Shown here piece after piece: positions 32,790 through 41,417 of a stretch of 64,000 nt of DNA. The notes under the pieces are model-generated. The model was given only the letters and a program-made list of their open reading frames with translations. It had not been told where the DNA came from and made no database searches. How positions within the stretch are numbered: the first letter of the stretch is position 1; each line of letters starts with the position of its first letter. Source of the DNA: Gammaproteobacteria bacterium 45_16_T64 (GTDB taxonomy: Bacteria; Pseudomonadota; Gammaproteobacteria; Pseudomonadales; Ketobacteraceae); NCBI GenBank assembly GCA_002162955.1, contig MABD01000026.1, positions 1 to 64,000 of the forward strand, read 5' to 3'. Position numbers and translations under genes: made by a program.

Positions 32790-33578
32790 TTAGAGAAACG
32801 GTGCAGGTTTGACGCTTGTGCCGCCATCTAGATTAATAATGTTTCCTGTTAGATAGCTGCCAGCAGGTGAGCAAAGAAAAATAACCAACCCTTCCATATC
32901 TTCTTGGCTACCAAGTCGCCCTAGCGGTACGGCATCTGCTTGTTGCTTCGCGATAGCGTCATTCTCAAGCACGAACTTAGTCATCTTACTTGGGAACACG
33001 CCTGGCGCGATGGCGTTAACCGTAATTTGTTTGGCCGCTAGTTCGTTGGCTAATATTTGTGTTAGATGATTTAACGCGGCTTTACTTGGACCGTAGGCGT
33101 AGGCCTGCATGCTGCCGGTGAGTTTACCTGCGACGGAGGTGATATTAATCACCCGTGCTGGATCTACTGCAGAGGCGTTTTTTTCTAGCATAGGCAGTAA
33201 TTTTTTTGTCATCGTGAAAGCTGCTTTGACATTGAGGTTGTTTATTTTATCCCACGCCTTATCTGGGTATTCTTCAAGCGGAGCACCCCAGGTTAACCCT
33301 GCGTTATTCACCAATATATCGAGGCAATCTTCGTTTTTTTTCAACGCCTTCACAAGTGCGTCACAACCGTCTTCAGTCGATAGGTCGGCAACGATTGCGG
33401 TGCATTGACCCTGGGCAGATAGTGTGTGCTGTGTATCATCACAAGCCTGTTGTTTACGGGAAGCAACATAGACTTTTGCTCCAGCATTAACGAGGCCTTG
33501 TGCGATCATAAAACCGATACCACTGGTACCGCCCGTAACTAAAGCGACTTTATCTTTGACTGAAAATAGTTGTGACAC
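32790..33578 (-). CDS. short-chain dehydrogenase (RhlG/3-ketoacyl reductase-like)
   Basis: The 262-residue SDR has VALVTGGTSGIG, NNAGLTWGAP, ITSVAGK and YAYGPSK as the catalytic Ser-Tyr-Lys set; VASRKQQ suggests NADP. The C-terminus GNIINLDGG is a typical classical SDR end. It is the last gene of a leftward operon VOC protein - alpha/beta hydrolase - SDR, with gaps of 10 and 25 nt, driven from the promoter that carries the 35525-35543 palindrome. It probably oxidises or reduces an alcohol/ketone intermediate of the catabolic locus. Confidence 0.87.
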   Translation of the reverse strand: MSQLFSVKDKVALVTGGTSGIGFMIAQGLVNAGAKVYVASRKQQACDDTQHTLSAQGQCTAIVADLSTEDGCDALVKALKKNEDCLDILVNNAGLTWGAPLEEYPDKAWDKINNLNVKAAFTMTKKLLPMLEKNASAVDPARVINITSVAGKLTGSMQAYAYGPSKAALNHLTQILANELAAKQITVNAIAPGVFPSKMTKFVLENDAIAKQQADAVPLGRLGSQEDMEGLVIFLCSPAGSYLTGNIINLDGGTSVKPAPFL

Positions 33579-33603
33579 GGTTGTTTACCTCTAAGTGATG
33601 AAT

Positions 33604-34785
33604 TTATTGATCAATGAGTGCGGACTCCCTTAACCAGCGTGCGCAATGATCGACAGCCTCTTTCATTTGTTCCGGTTGACCAAAGTAGTAGTGATTAGCG
33701 CCTTTAATTTCATGCAGTTCTTTGTTGTTATGAGCAATCGCTTGATATAAACGATGAGTATGGCTAGGAGTGCAGGCGTCGTCCGCGCTATTCCCAATCA
33801 CGATGGCGGGAATGCTAATATGTTTGGCGCATTCTACACCATCGGCATGAGAATCGTCATAGCTCCATTGTGACAACCAGGCACGAAGTGTATTAAATCG
33901 AGCGAGTCCTACGGGGCCGTTGTTGACTGTCTTAGGGTTGCCAAGATAGCACCAACCTGCAGGTCGGTCATTGGCATCTAAGCCGGGGTCTAAGAACCGG
34001 GGATCTGCCATGGTTCCGTGCACTACAAACGCAAATTCTTCATGCTCTAAGCCATCGTTCTTAAATTCATCGAGCCGTAGCTTTACCCGCTGAGTGATGC
34101 GTCGGTTGCGCGCTATCTGGGCTTCGCGATAGCGATGTACAAAATCGTCTGTGTAGGGTGGTTGATTGGGGTTGTCTGGGTTATATATATCTAACTCGGG
34201 GTCTTTGTTCGTAGGATTGTCTTCATCTAAGATTGAAGCGTCGAGCCACTCTGTCATCGTGCCTGCTCGGCTTATATGGGCGGCTAGCAACATAATGCCG
34301 TCGGCAGGTATTAGGTTCGCCTGGGTAAGATTTGGAGGGTCTCCAGCGGGGGTACAGGTTACCGTGGGGTTTTCTGCTTGGCTTTGATAATACAGCGATA
34401 AGGAGCCGCCTCCGCTCCATCCTGCCAATATCACTTTTTCATAGCCTAATCGTTGCTTTGCATCCTTGATACAGGCCGCCAGATCGATGACAACTTTTTC
34501 CATGATTAATGCGCTATCAGTACCTCTATAGCGACTATTGCAATAGATTACATGTAACCCTTTTTTGGCTAATGCTGACACCATGGGGAGATAGGCACCA
34601 CCGCCTATGGGATGCATAAAAACAATGACTGTTTTTGACGGTACTTCTTGAGGGCGAAGCAGGTGGGACTCTAATGCTACAAATTCGGATGGCCCTGCGT
34701 AGGTATCCTTAAACGCTGATTTTTCTTGAAACGCAACCATGTAGGGTATGCGGTCATAGGTAAAACTCTTGTTGGCGGTACTCAT
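33604..34785 (-). CDS. alpha/beta hydrolase, serine nucleophile
   Basis: The 393-residue cytoplasmic protein has the serine elbow GWSGGGSLSLYYQ, the oxyanion-side strand VIVFMHPIGGGAYLPMV, and late SIPAIVIGNSADDACTP and GANHYYFGQPEQM motifs that give the Asp and His. It is longer than typical esterases, with an insert of about 100 residues between strands 6 and 7 (region TEWLDASIL to LKLRLDEF). It may cleave an ester or thioester or a carbon-carbon bond. It is the middle gene of the operon with the VOC protein upstream and the SDR downstream. Confidence 0.82.
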   Translation of the reverse strand: MSTANKSFTYDRIPYMVAFQEKSAFKDTYAGPSEFVALESHLLRPQEVPSKTVIVFMHPIGGGAYLPMVSALAKKGLHVIYCNSRYRGTDSALIMEKVVIDLAACIKDAKQRLGYEKVILAGWSGGGSLSLYYQSQAENPTVTCTPAGDPPNLTQANLIPADGIMLLAAHISRAGTMTEWLDASILDEDNPTNKDPELDIYNPDNPNQPPYTDDFVHRYREAQIARNRRITQRVKLRLDEFKNDGLEHEEFAFVVHGTMADPRFLDPGLDANDRPAGWCYLGNPKTVNNGPVGLARFNTLRAWLSQWSYDDSHADGVECAKHISIPAIVIGNSADDACTPSHTHRLYQAIAHNNKELHEIKGANHYYFGQPEQMKEAVDHCARWLRESALIDQ

Positions 34786-34795
34786 GCTGTTGTCC

Positions 34796-35422
34796 TTATT
34801 TTTCTGCTTTTTCAGTCGTATTCTTTGTCATATTGCTCATGTCGATTTTTTGCATATCAATGCCGCGTAGGTCCACCGCGCTCGCACCACACTGTGATAC
34901 TTTTCTTTCTCGGGTTTTTTCTGTCCATTGTCGTAACACGTCATGAGCGCTGGCAGCATCATCTGCCATGATTTCATCATAGCGAGTGTCTTTTGTGGTG
35001 ATTTCGACCTGTATGCCATTGGGGTCATACATATAGATAGAATGGATGAACCCATGATCAATGGGCCCAAAGCATGGACGGCCAGCCTTGTTTATTTTTT
35101 TTCTCCATGCTTTTAGCTCTAGCATGGTATCAACCTCGAAAGCCAGGTGTTGATCAAACCCATGACGAGCAATGAACATTTTTTCATTGACGTCATCGGG
35201 CACATCAAAGAATGCCACAAAATTACCGTCTCCCATTTGAAAGAATAAATGCATATAGTCGATCTTTTTATTGCTGCCGGGTTCTTCGTCGAAAACCATG
35301 GCGGCGCTTAGGGAAAAGCCCAGTACGTCTTCGTAAAACCATCGTGTTTGTTCCGCATCACGACAGCGAAAAGCCATGTGATGAATATGATGTAGTGGGG
35401 TGAGATTCGTTATGGCTGTCAT
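34796..35422 (-). CDS. VOC-superfamily protein (extradiol dioxygenase/glyoxalase-like)
   Basis: The 208-residue product starts at ATG 35422 behind AGGGAGA. It has two VOC modules in ~140 residues: LHHIHHMAFRCRDAEQTRWF, then QHLAFEVDTM, and the metal-binding end MYDPNGIQVEITT. Metal ligands His, His and Glu of the type I extradiol dioxygenase/glyoxalase pattern are visible. The last ~65 residues are unusual and polar. It is the first gene of the leftward operon and sits 103 nt from the shared palindrome at 35525-35543. It may open a ring or isomerise a thiol or ketone adduct; which one is not visible. Confidence 0.8.
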   Translation of the reverse strand: MTAITNLTPLHHIHHMAFRCRDAEQTRWFYEDVLGFSLSAAMVFDEEPGSNKKIDYMHLFFQMGDGNFVAFFDVPDDVNEKMFIARHGFDQHLAFEVDTMLELKAWRKKINKAGRPCFGPIDHGFIHSIYMYDPNGIQVEITTKDTRYDEIMADDAASAHDVLRQWTEKTRERKVSQCGASAVDLRGIDMQKIDMSNMTKNTTEKAEK

Positions 35423-35524
35423 TAATGTTCTCCCTAAAAAGCGTTCGGTACTCTTGTCGTATCTTGAGCGAAGTAAATTTATAAGAATTAAGTTTGCATA
35501 CCATCCTATTGCTGGTTAGATTAA

Positions 35525-35543
35525 TAGTCAATCTATGTTGACC
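35525..35543. promoter_or_regulatory. operator 1 of the catabolic regulon (TAGTCA-N8-TGACC)
   Basis: TAGTCAATCTATGTTGACC lies between the divergent VOC operon and CaiB-type gene, 103 and 54 nt from their starts. It matches the palindromes at 36821, 39763, 40989 and 42485. Binding by the MarR-type protein at 39.9-40.4 kb is inferred. Confidence 0.7.
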
Positions 35544-35596
35544 AAAAAAGATGGTTCAGTGGAGAATTTAAATTTACACATTATTGTGAGGATATT

Positions 35597-36796
35597 ATGC
35601 GAGCACTAGAACACATCACAATTCTTGATTTAACTCACATGTTATCAGGACCTTACGCAACACAGCTGCTAGCTGACATGGGTGCGAATACGATCAAGGT
35701 GGAACCTCCAGGGAAAGGAGAGGCGACGCGACAATTACTGGCAGAAAGTAAACTCTATGGGACCCAAGGTATGGGGGCGTATTTTTTGACGTTGTGTCGC
35801 AACAAAAAAAGTATCGCGATCGACTTAAAAAGTCACGAAGGGGTGGAGATATTTTATCAGTTGGTTGAGCATGCCGATGTGGTGGTAAACAATTTTGGGG
35901 AAGGCGTTCCAGCACGATTAGGCATTGATTTTAATACCCTCAAACAGCGCAACCCCAATATCATTACCTGCTCGATTACAGGTTTCGGTGAAACGGGGCC
36001 TGAGCGAGCCCGCCCCGCATTTGATTTGGTTGCGCAAGGGGTGGGGGGCGGTATGTCTATTACGGGAGAGGAAGGGGGCGCTCCACTACGATCAGGAATT
36101 CCTATTGGTGATCTAGGTGGCGGGATGTTTGCAGCGATCGGTATATTGGGTGCACTGAGCGCAAGAACACAAACGGGTAAGGGGCAGCATATCGATATAT
36201 CGATGCAAGACTGCCAAGTATCGATGCTGAATTATATGGCCACCATGTATTTAATGAGTGGTGTGCAGCCACCGGCTGTGGGTAACGGTCACTTTGTCCA
36301 TGTGCCTTATGGGACTTTTAATACAAAAACTCGACATATTATTGTGGCGTGTATGGGAGATGCATTTTTTATCAAGTTAGCGGCATTGCTAGAGGATCCT
36401 GAATTGCTAGACGAAAAATTTTCTACGCAACCCGAACGTTGGAATCAACGCCATCATATTAATCATCGAGTACAAGTGTGTTTCGAAAAGGAAAGCTGTG
36501 AGTATTGGTTGGAGCTGCTGCGGGAGCATAGAATCCCCGCCGCTCCGGTCAATGACTTTTCTCACGCATTAACCGATGCTCAAATCGTTTACCGAGATAT
36601 GGTCGTACCAGTTGAGTTGAGTGATGGAGAGATTGTGAACCAGCCGGGGAACCCGATTAAATATTCGGATACCTATGAGGATATTTTTTCTGCTCCACCA
36701 ACACTAGGTCAGCAAACGGATGAGGTGATGACAAGTTTACTTAATTACGAGATAAGTCAGGTGATTGATCTAAAAAACAAAGGAATCCTTTCTTAG
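35597..36796 (+). CDS. CaiB/BaiF-type CoA-transferase (family III)
   Basis: The 399-residue protein starts at ATG 35597 behind GAGGA. It shows the family III pattern: ILDLTHMLSGPYATQLLADMGA at the N-terminus, RNKKSIAIDLKS, and ITGFGETGPE. The catalytic aspartate is D172 (IGDLGGGMF). It moves CoA between an acyl-CoA and a free acid, so it could activate or recycle the locus's acid substrate. A palindrome like that at 35525 is found both upstream and downstream of the gene. It is monocistronic or the first gene of a short run. Confidence 0.9.
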   Translation: MRALEHITILDLTHMLSGPYATQLLADMGANTIKVEPPGKGEATRQLLAESKLYGTQGMGAYFLTLCRNKKSIAIDLKSHEGVEIFYQLVEHADVVVNNFGEGVPARLGIDFNTLKQRNPNIITCSITGFGETGPERARPAFDLVAQGVGGGMSITGEEGGAPLRSGIPIGDLGGGMFAAIGILGALSARTQTGKGQHIDISMQDCQVSMLNYMATMYLMSGVQPPAVGNGHFVHVPYGTFNTKTRHIIVACMGDAFFIKLAALLEDPELLDEKFSTQPERWNQRHHINHRVQVCFEKESCEYWLELLREHRIPAAPVNDFSHALTDAQIVYRDMVVPVELSDGEIVNQPGNPIKYSDTYEDIFSAPPTLGQQTDEVMTSLLNYEISQVIDLKNKGILS

Positions 36797-36820
36797 GAAG
36801 ACAATACGCGCAAAATGTAA

Positions 36821-36839
36821 GGTCAACATAGTTGACTAG
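36821..36839. promoter_or_regulatory. operator 2 of the catabolic regulon (perfect GTCAAC-ATA-GTTGAC core)
   Basis: GGTCAACATAGTTGACTAG lies 25 nt after the CaiB stop and 151 nt before the FadL start. The core GTCAAC-ATA-GTTGAC at 36822-36836 is a perfect dyad and the best copy of the set, so it is the most likely high-affinity site. Confidence 0.75.
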
Positions 36840-36990
36840 GTTGGTGGATGGATTATACCGTAAGGGAAATGGAATAAAAGGAAAGAAAAATTACTACGCT
36901 GTCGAAACCATCAAGGCTTCGATCCATAGCGGGGCGCTGTTTTCCTAATTCTTTTTGCTCAACCTAACAATAATAAGAAAGGATGACGTC

Positions 36991-38631
36991 ATGATGGAAT
37001 ATCGAATGCGCGGTCTTCACTATTCTATACCTACAGTTATTGTGATATCTATCTTGAATGCTAGGGAGGCACAAGGTGCATTGATTGAAAATCTGACCGT
37101 TGGAAATGCCAAGGCTCTGGCATTAGGTCATGCGGTGACGGCGGATCCCCCCGGGATTGATTCGGTTCATTTTAATCCGGCAGGGCTAGCAAAACTTAGC
37201 GGTGAACAGCGGCAGATAAAATTGATTGTGGGCAGTTTTGATATTCGCGTAGATTTTGGTGAGCACGATCCCATTGTGGATCAATATTTTAGTGATGCTT
37301 ATGCGGCTGACGCAGTGCCCGCTGGAACGTTTGATGATCCGGTGGTGAATACCACCAGTCGAACTTCGGGGGCTGCGTTTGTGTTACCTGGGGAAGGCTT
37401 GGTAAAGTTGCCCGCTATTGTTGCGCCTTTAGGGGGAGCTTCTTATCAAGCCCCGGGCTCTAAGGTCACCTTTGCTACTAATGTGTATAGTCCAACCGCA
37501 GCAGGGTATTATCGTGACAAGGATGATCCCGGTCGATTCTTGGGGGAGGAGGTCTCTTTTTCCCGTATTACTTACTTCTCTCCTTCTGTGGGTGTTCAAG
37601 TTACCGATACTTTGAGTGTTGGGGCGTCTCTGGGGTTTTCGTACCAAGGGGTTGGTGTGGGGATGACCTTGCGGGTGCCTAACGTGGGTTTGGTTTTTGC
37701 CGAAGGGCTTGCCAAAGCGGTATGCGAACAAGATGTCCCCGCGATTAATTTTTGTGGTGGGCATGTTGGACCTTATACCGAAGTGTCCGGGCTGGAATTA
37801 GAAGCGGAAGAAGTACTGTCGACAACCTTTAATTTAGGTGTGTTATGGGAGCCAACGGCTTGGTTGGCGCTGGGGTTTACTTATCAAAGCGGTGCTACTG
37901 ATACACTGAAGGGCAGTTATAAGGTGTCATACGATAGTAATTGGTCTGGTATGTGGCAGCAGTTACGTCAAGATAACGCAGGAGCGGTGCTAACGGACCT
38001 GACAGCAGCGCTAGGGTTTCCGTTACCCTATGGGGAAACTGTCGAGAAAGGCGATGTAGAGGTTGAATTACCGACTCCAGCGCACTATGCGGTGGGTATT
38101 AGTGTTCAGTTAACACCGGCTATTAAGGTCAATGTTGATTATAAGATGTCGGATTGGCAGGTATGGGAAGATTTAGAGATAACCTTTGATCAGGATGTGG
38201 ATTTTTTGCAATTGGCACGAATCGTTCAGCCTTCGGCAGCGGAGATGCGGGTGTTAAGGATGCCAATGCAATTTGAAAATGTGTGGAATTGGGGAGTTGG
38301 CATTGAATACCAATATTCAGATAATCTGGCGCTGAGATTGGGTTATGAGCCGCGGCCTTCTTCGATTCCTGAGGATAAACATACGGTATTGCTACCGGTT
38401 GGTGATGGTGAACTGTATGCAACAGGTCTTAGCTACCAGTTTGATGCTAATGAGACGTTGGATCTGTCACTTGCCTATTTTAGTGCAACACGCTCAACCG
38501 CCGCGGGAAAGAGTGATACGTCTAACAGTTTGAATCAGTACTTGTTTATCTATAATCCTTATATGGGCACGGATTACGATTCTGACGTTACAGCGATTAT
38601 CTTTGCCTTAAGTTATCAGTCGAAATTTTAG
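36991..38631 (+). CDS. FadL/TodX-family outer-membrane hydrophobic-compound transporter
   Basis: The start is ATG 36991, behind AAAGGA, giving 546 residues; an upstream frame to 36955 is not needed. A signal peptide to about AQG (residue 31) is followed by the FadL hallmark: ENLTVGNAKALALGHAVTADPPGIDSVHFNPAGLAKL. The rest is aromatic-rich beta-barrel ending in Phe. FadL proteins pass long-chain fatty acids, alkanes or aromatics into the cell. An operator-like palindrome lies upstream, so uptake is probably coregulated with the CoA-transferase and hydrolases. Confidence 0.92.
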   Translation: MMEYRMRGLHYSIPTVIVISILNAREAQGALIENLTVGNAKALALGHAVTADPPGIDSVHFNPAGLAKLSGEQRQIKLIVGSFDIRVDFGEHDPIVDQYFSDAYAADAVPAGTFDDPVVNTTSRTSGAAFVLPGEGLVKLPAIVAPLGGASYQAPGSKVTFATNVYSPTAAGYYRDKDDPGRFLGEEVSFSRITYFSPSVGVQVTDTLSVGASLGFSYQGVGVGMTLRVPNVGLVFAEGLAKAVCEQDVPAINFCGGHVGPYTEVSGLELEAEEVLSTTFNLGVLWEPTAWLALGFTYQSGATDTLKGSYKVSYDSNWSGMWQQLRQDNAGAVLTDLTAALGFPLPYGETVEKGDVEVELPTPAHYAVGISVQLTPAIKVNVDYKMSDWQVWEDLEITFDQDVDFLQLARIVQPSAAEMRVLRMPMQFENVWNWGVGIEYQYSDNLALRLGYEPRPSSIPEDKHTVLLPVGDGELYATGLSYQFDANETLDLSLAYFSATRSTAAGKSDTSNSLNQYLFIYNPYMGTDYDSDVTAIIFALSYQSKF

Positions 38632-38646
38632 TGGTTGAAAAGGGGG

Positions 38647-38674
38647 GCTGCCATCACCGTTCATGGGAGGCAGC
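38647..38674. terminator. weak hairpin between convergent genes
   Basis: GCTGCC (38647-38652) and GGCAGC (38669-38674) form a 6-bp stem with a 16-nt loop between the FadL and CrtC-like stop codons. No T tract is present, so this is a tentative call. Confidence 0.35.
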
Positions 38675-38690
38675 ACTGAAGGTTAGTGAC

Positions 38691-39734
38691 TTAGCAGGTA
38701 ATGCCGACGGGTTTGCCGTCGACCATCTGATCCAAGTACTCAGACATGCCGTAACCTTGTTGACCATCGCAATGAAATACACTCATGGCTTCCGTGATAC
38801 GTGTGTTGAGAAAGTTACCATCGGGTAATGTGCGTCGGTTACGCAAGGGGATAAGAGACAGAGATTTACCACTCACCGTATATTCCCGCTCGTGAGTCTT
38901 TAGCCATATTTCTTGGCCGATTGCTTGATTCTGGGCATCGAGAGTTGAGGTGATAGTGGCATCTTCGATAAGTACATAATCTTTGTCACCATATTCGTCC
39001 ATGCGTAACACCATGCCCCACACATATTGCTTGCCTGTTGCCATGGTGACGACGGAGATATTCATCGCAAAATCTTCTGAGAAACACATGGGTAGCCAAC
39101 GGTACCAATAAAGGTTTTGCCAGTATCGAGGCCCCCAGGAATGATCGCGCATACCCAACCCATTAATAGGGTAATGCTCGGCACCTATTTGAATAACACC
39201 TTCGGCTTTCATATGCTGCTCATAGTGAGCACGGGCAAAAGATTCTTCGGGGGCTTCTTCGATAGGCTTACCGTTATCATCCACCATTTCTCCGCCATAG
39301 ACGGGGGCGATATTAAAAAAATCGATGGATATTTTTGTATTTACTTTGGGATTTGCGGAGAACGCTTGTTTGGGGTTATCCATATCCTGGGGGGTGTTCA
39401 AAACGCACAGCTCACCTTCATAAGTCACTCTAAGGTGTTTGAACGGGGATATAACCGAAAATTTCATCCCTCCGCTGTCAAGAGCCTCGTTATGGGTTAA
39501 TGTTGGACGCTGAAACATAAACCCAACGCGTCCGTCTGGCAGATAAACGCAACAGGACATTTCAGCATGCCCCTCATTGGGACGGTTACCGACACGAAAC
39601 CAGCCTCCCATTTTTGTTTCGTGGTCAAAACAATTGATATACATGCTTTCATTGAAATTACTGACATCTTCAATAGGATGCATATATTCATCATGCGGAT
39701 TGAGGCGAATATTGGTGTTGTTACCTAGGTCCAT
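38691..39734 (-). CDS. CrtC/AttH-like lipocalin-fold protein of unknown function (DUF7064-like)
   Basis: The 347-residue cytoplasmic protein is strand rich. The pattern GLGMRDHSWGPRYWQ and repeated Trp-rich strands recall the two-domain lipocalin fold of carotenoid hydratase CrtC and AttH, and of proteins called DUF7064/7065. Those proteins bind hydrophobic polyenes or terpenoids. No signal peptide is visible. The gene lies 29 nt from the palindrome at 39763, immediately divergent from the MarR-type gene, and convergent with FadL. An intracellular carrier, hydratase or isomerase of a hydrophobic substrate is possible. Confidence 0.75.
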   Translation of the reverse strand: MDLGNNTNIRLNPHDEYMHPIEDVSNFNESMYINCFDHETKMGGWFRVGNRPNEGHAEMSCCVYLPDGRVGFMFQRPTLTHNEALDSGGMKFSVISPFKHLRVTYEGELCVLNTPQDMDNPKQAFSANPKVNTKISIDFFNIAPVYGGEMVDDNGKPIEEAPEESFARAHYEQHMKAEGVIQIGAEHYPINGLGMRDHSWGPRYWQNLYWYRWLPMCFSEDFAMNISVVTMATGKQYVWGMVLRMDEYGDKDYVLIEDATITSTLDAQNQAIGQEIWLKTHEREYTVSGKSLSLIPLRNRRTLPDGNFLNTRITEAMSVFHCDGQQGYGMSEYLDQMVDGKPVGITC

Positions 39735-39762
39735 GACGTATTCTCGTGTAATATTTATATAA

Positions 39763-39781
39763 GGTCAACATTGATGACTAG
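39763..39781. promoter_or_regulatory. operator 3 of the catabolic regulon
   Basis: GGTCAACATTGATGACTAG lies 29 nt upstream of the CrtC-like start and 121 nt from the MarR start. It differs from the perfect copy at 36821 by two bases. Direct TTGAC half sites also occur near 39845 and 39856, closer to the MarR gene, which suggests autoregulation. Confidence 0.7.
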
Positions 39782-39901
39782 TTGTTCACGTTAACATAGT
39801 TTATTTGCTCTGTGTATAGGTAATGAAGTGGCAAATTCTATTAATTGACCGGAAATTGACTTAAAATCGTGCTCATTCATCCGCGGTAGAATTGTAAAAT
39901 T

Positions 39902-40405
39902 ATGAGTAAACAAGCATCTTCGAAAGCAAATGGAGCCACCGGCATCGATAAGGAATATGACCAGTGGTTAGAAGGCAGTGGGTACAACATGATGGAGCTG
40001 CTGCTGAATGCCTATTATTGGTTTGATGAGAGTTTACAGAACCTGATTGATGAAAAAGGCTGGCCGCCAGTGACACGCTCTCAGTCGGTAATATTTGTCC
40101 ATCTAAGCCAGGGGCGAAATAGAACAGTCGATATTGCCAAGCATATGGGGGTGAGTAAGCAGGCAGTCAATCGCTCGGTAAATGAATTGGTTAGTCTTGG
40201 GTTGTTAAAGCTGTCTACCGATCCTACGGATAAACGTGCGAAGATCGTGACGCCCTCTGCAAAGGGCAAACAAATTGCTGAGTATGCGTTGAAGGCACTG
40301 GTCAGGATTGAAAAGGAAATGAATGCCCGCATTGGAGCCAATGCAGGCAATGAATTAAGAAATCTATTGGGCCGCGATTGGGGCGAACCTTTAGACAAGT
40401 ATTAG
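39902..40405 (+). CDS. MarR-family transcriptional regulator, likely regulator of the locus
   Basis: The 167-residue protein has a helical dimer arm, then TRSQSVIFVHLSQGRNRTVDIAKHMG with the winged-helix reading head SKQAVNRSVNELVSLGLL. The wing DPTDKRAKIVTPSAKG matches the MarR DxRxxx pattern. An N-terminal extension of ~50 residues precedes the canonical domain. Five similar palindromes lie in promoters around it, so it is the best candidate to bind them and to sense an aromatic or acyl-CoA ligand. The gene is convergent with a membrane protein gene; their ends overlap by 4 nt. Confidence 0.9.
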   Translation: MSKQASSKANGATGIDKEYDQWLEGSGYNMMELLLNAYYWFDESLQNLIDEKGWPPVTRSQSVIFVHLSQGRNRTVDIAKHMGVSKQAVNRSVNELVSLGLLKLSTDPTDKRAKIVTPSAKGKQIAEYALKALVRIEKEMNARIGANAGNELRNLLGRDWGEPLDKY

Positions 40406-40926
40406 AACGGTTTTACTATCGCAAGAAATAAGACAGTGGGTACCGAGTATTGAATGACAGGAGTGGTTAGTTGAAAGAATCGCCAATGAATATGGATAAA
40501 GCGCTCATATTTTTCAGGTTGATTGCTTTTTCTTATGGTGTATTTGTTACCGCCGAAATGTGATAAGTAATAGTCCGCAATTTCTATCGGAATAAACAGC
40601 AGTAAAACGATGCTCAGTTTTACCATTAGCCAATTGGCGTCCATGTTCCAATTCCCTAACCAGTAAAGTAATGGCCCAGTGATCATGATGATCGGGAATG
40701 CGGTATGTTCAATTACCGCGCCACGGTCAAATTGCTCAAATGCCCAATTTCTACGTCTTACAAGTTCTTCGTTCTCTGGATGTTTTTTCCATTTTAGATA
40801 CGCCGCTTTTGCAAACCATAGGTAAGCGACAGTTGTGCTCCAAGACCACATCATCACAAAGAACAAATGAATAAATTTAATGTAAATATAATAAGGCGTG
40901 AGTAATTCTCTAACGAGCTCTGTCAT
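40402..40926 (-). CDS. four-TM membrane protein with basic loops
   Basis: The 174-residue protein has hydrophobic segments at ~13-38, 75-92, 101-120 and 150-170. Conserved-looking histidines (FIHLFFVMMW, IEHTAFPII, IHIHWRFFQL) recall small haem-binding or copper-type membrane proteins such as CopD/DUF2269, but no family is assigned. GGAG lies ~10 nt before the ATG. A 28-bp palindrome of the locus's operator type lies 63 nt upstream at 40989-41016. It may supply electrons to an oxygenase of the pathway. Confidence 0.7.
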   Translation of the reverse strand: MTELVRELLTPYYIYIKFIHLFFVMMWSWSTTVAYLWFAKAAYLKWKKHPENEELVRRRNWAFEQFDRGAVIEHTAFPIIMITGPLLYWLGNWNMDANWLMVKLSIVLLLFIPIEIADYYLSHFGGNKYTIRKSNQPEKYERFIHIHWRFFQLTTPVIQYSVPTVLFLAIVKPF

Positions 40927-40988
40927 GATAAGACTGACTCCATCGGCTACGATTCATGATTGATGAAGTTAATGCTACGCTGTTTTCA

Positions 40989-41016
40989 GATATAGTCAAC
41001 GATAGGTGACTATATC
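40989..41016. promoter_or_regulatory. operator 5 of the catabolic regulon, 10-bp perfect arms
   Basis: GATATAGTCA (40989-40998), an 8-nt spacer and TGACTATATC (41007-41016) form a perfect dyad. It contains TAGTCA and TGACTA as in the other operators. It overlaps the DUF6285 stop codon and lies 63 nt upstream of the membrane protein gene. A role as a terminator is less likely because no T tract follows. Confidence 0.65.
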
Positions 41017-41417
41017 TTTGTCGCATCTTCTTGTGCGTTATACAGCTGTTTGTAGGTGCTGTATTTGGGGTTGTCCACGGATAGTTTCCCAAGGGTTGTT
41101 TGTTGTAAGTGTCGCTGTAAATCTGGATCGTCATAGGCGATGCGATTTTCCCGTATTGCCAGTGTTAACCATTGGTTGAGTTCTGCCAGTGTTCCTTGTC
41201 GGTCTAATAAGTGTTGTAAACGCAAGTTTTCTTGTTGATTCAACGCATTACCTAAGGTGAGTTCACGCTCAACGATTTTTAGAATATTCGATGCGATGCG
41301 CATGTTAAGCGTAGCGGCGCCATTGGCTTTTTCTGAGTCCGTAACGTGAATGCAGTCTTGCAGGTATTCTTGTGTCGATTGGATGAGCTCAATCGTAGTG
41401 GGGCGGTCAAATGGCAT
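41010..41417 (-). CDS. DUF6285-like small protein, partner of the APH-type kinase
   Basis: The 135-residue helical protein starts at ATG 41417, inside the last codons of the kinase gene (11-nt overlap), a sign of translational coupling. It shows FDRPTTIELIQSTQEYLQD, then LNMRIASNILKIVERELTL and helical repeats to LAIRENRIAYDDPDLQRHL, the DUF6285 pattern. Small proteins of this kind sit beside acyl-CoA-linked phosphotransferases. In Pseudomonas putida levulinate catabolism a small protein (LvaB) is needed with the kinase LvaA. A similar accessory role is inferred. Confidence 0.8.
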   Translation of the reverse strand: MPFDRPTTIELIQSTQEYLQDCIHVTDSEKANGAATLNMRIASNILKIVERELTLGNALNQQENLRLQHLLDRQGTLAELNQWLTLAIRENRIAYDDPDLQRHLQQTTLGKLSVDNPKYSTYKQLYNAQEDATKI

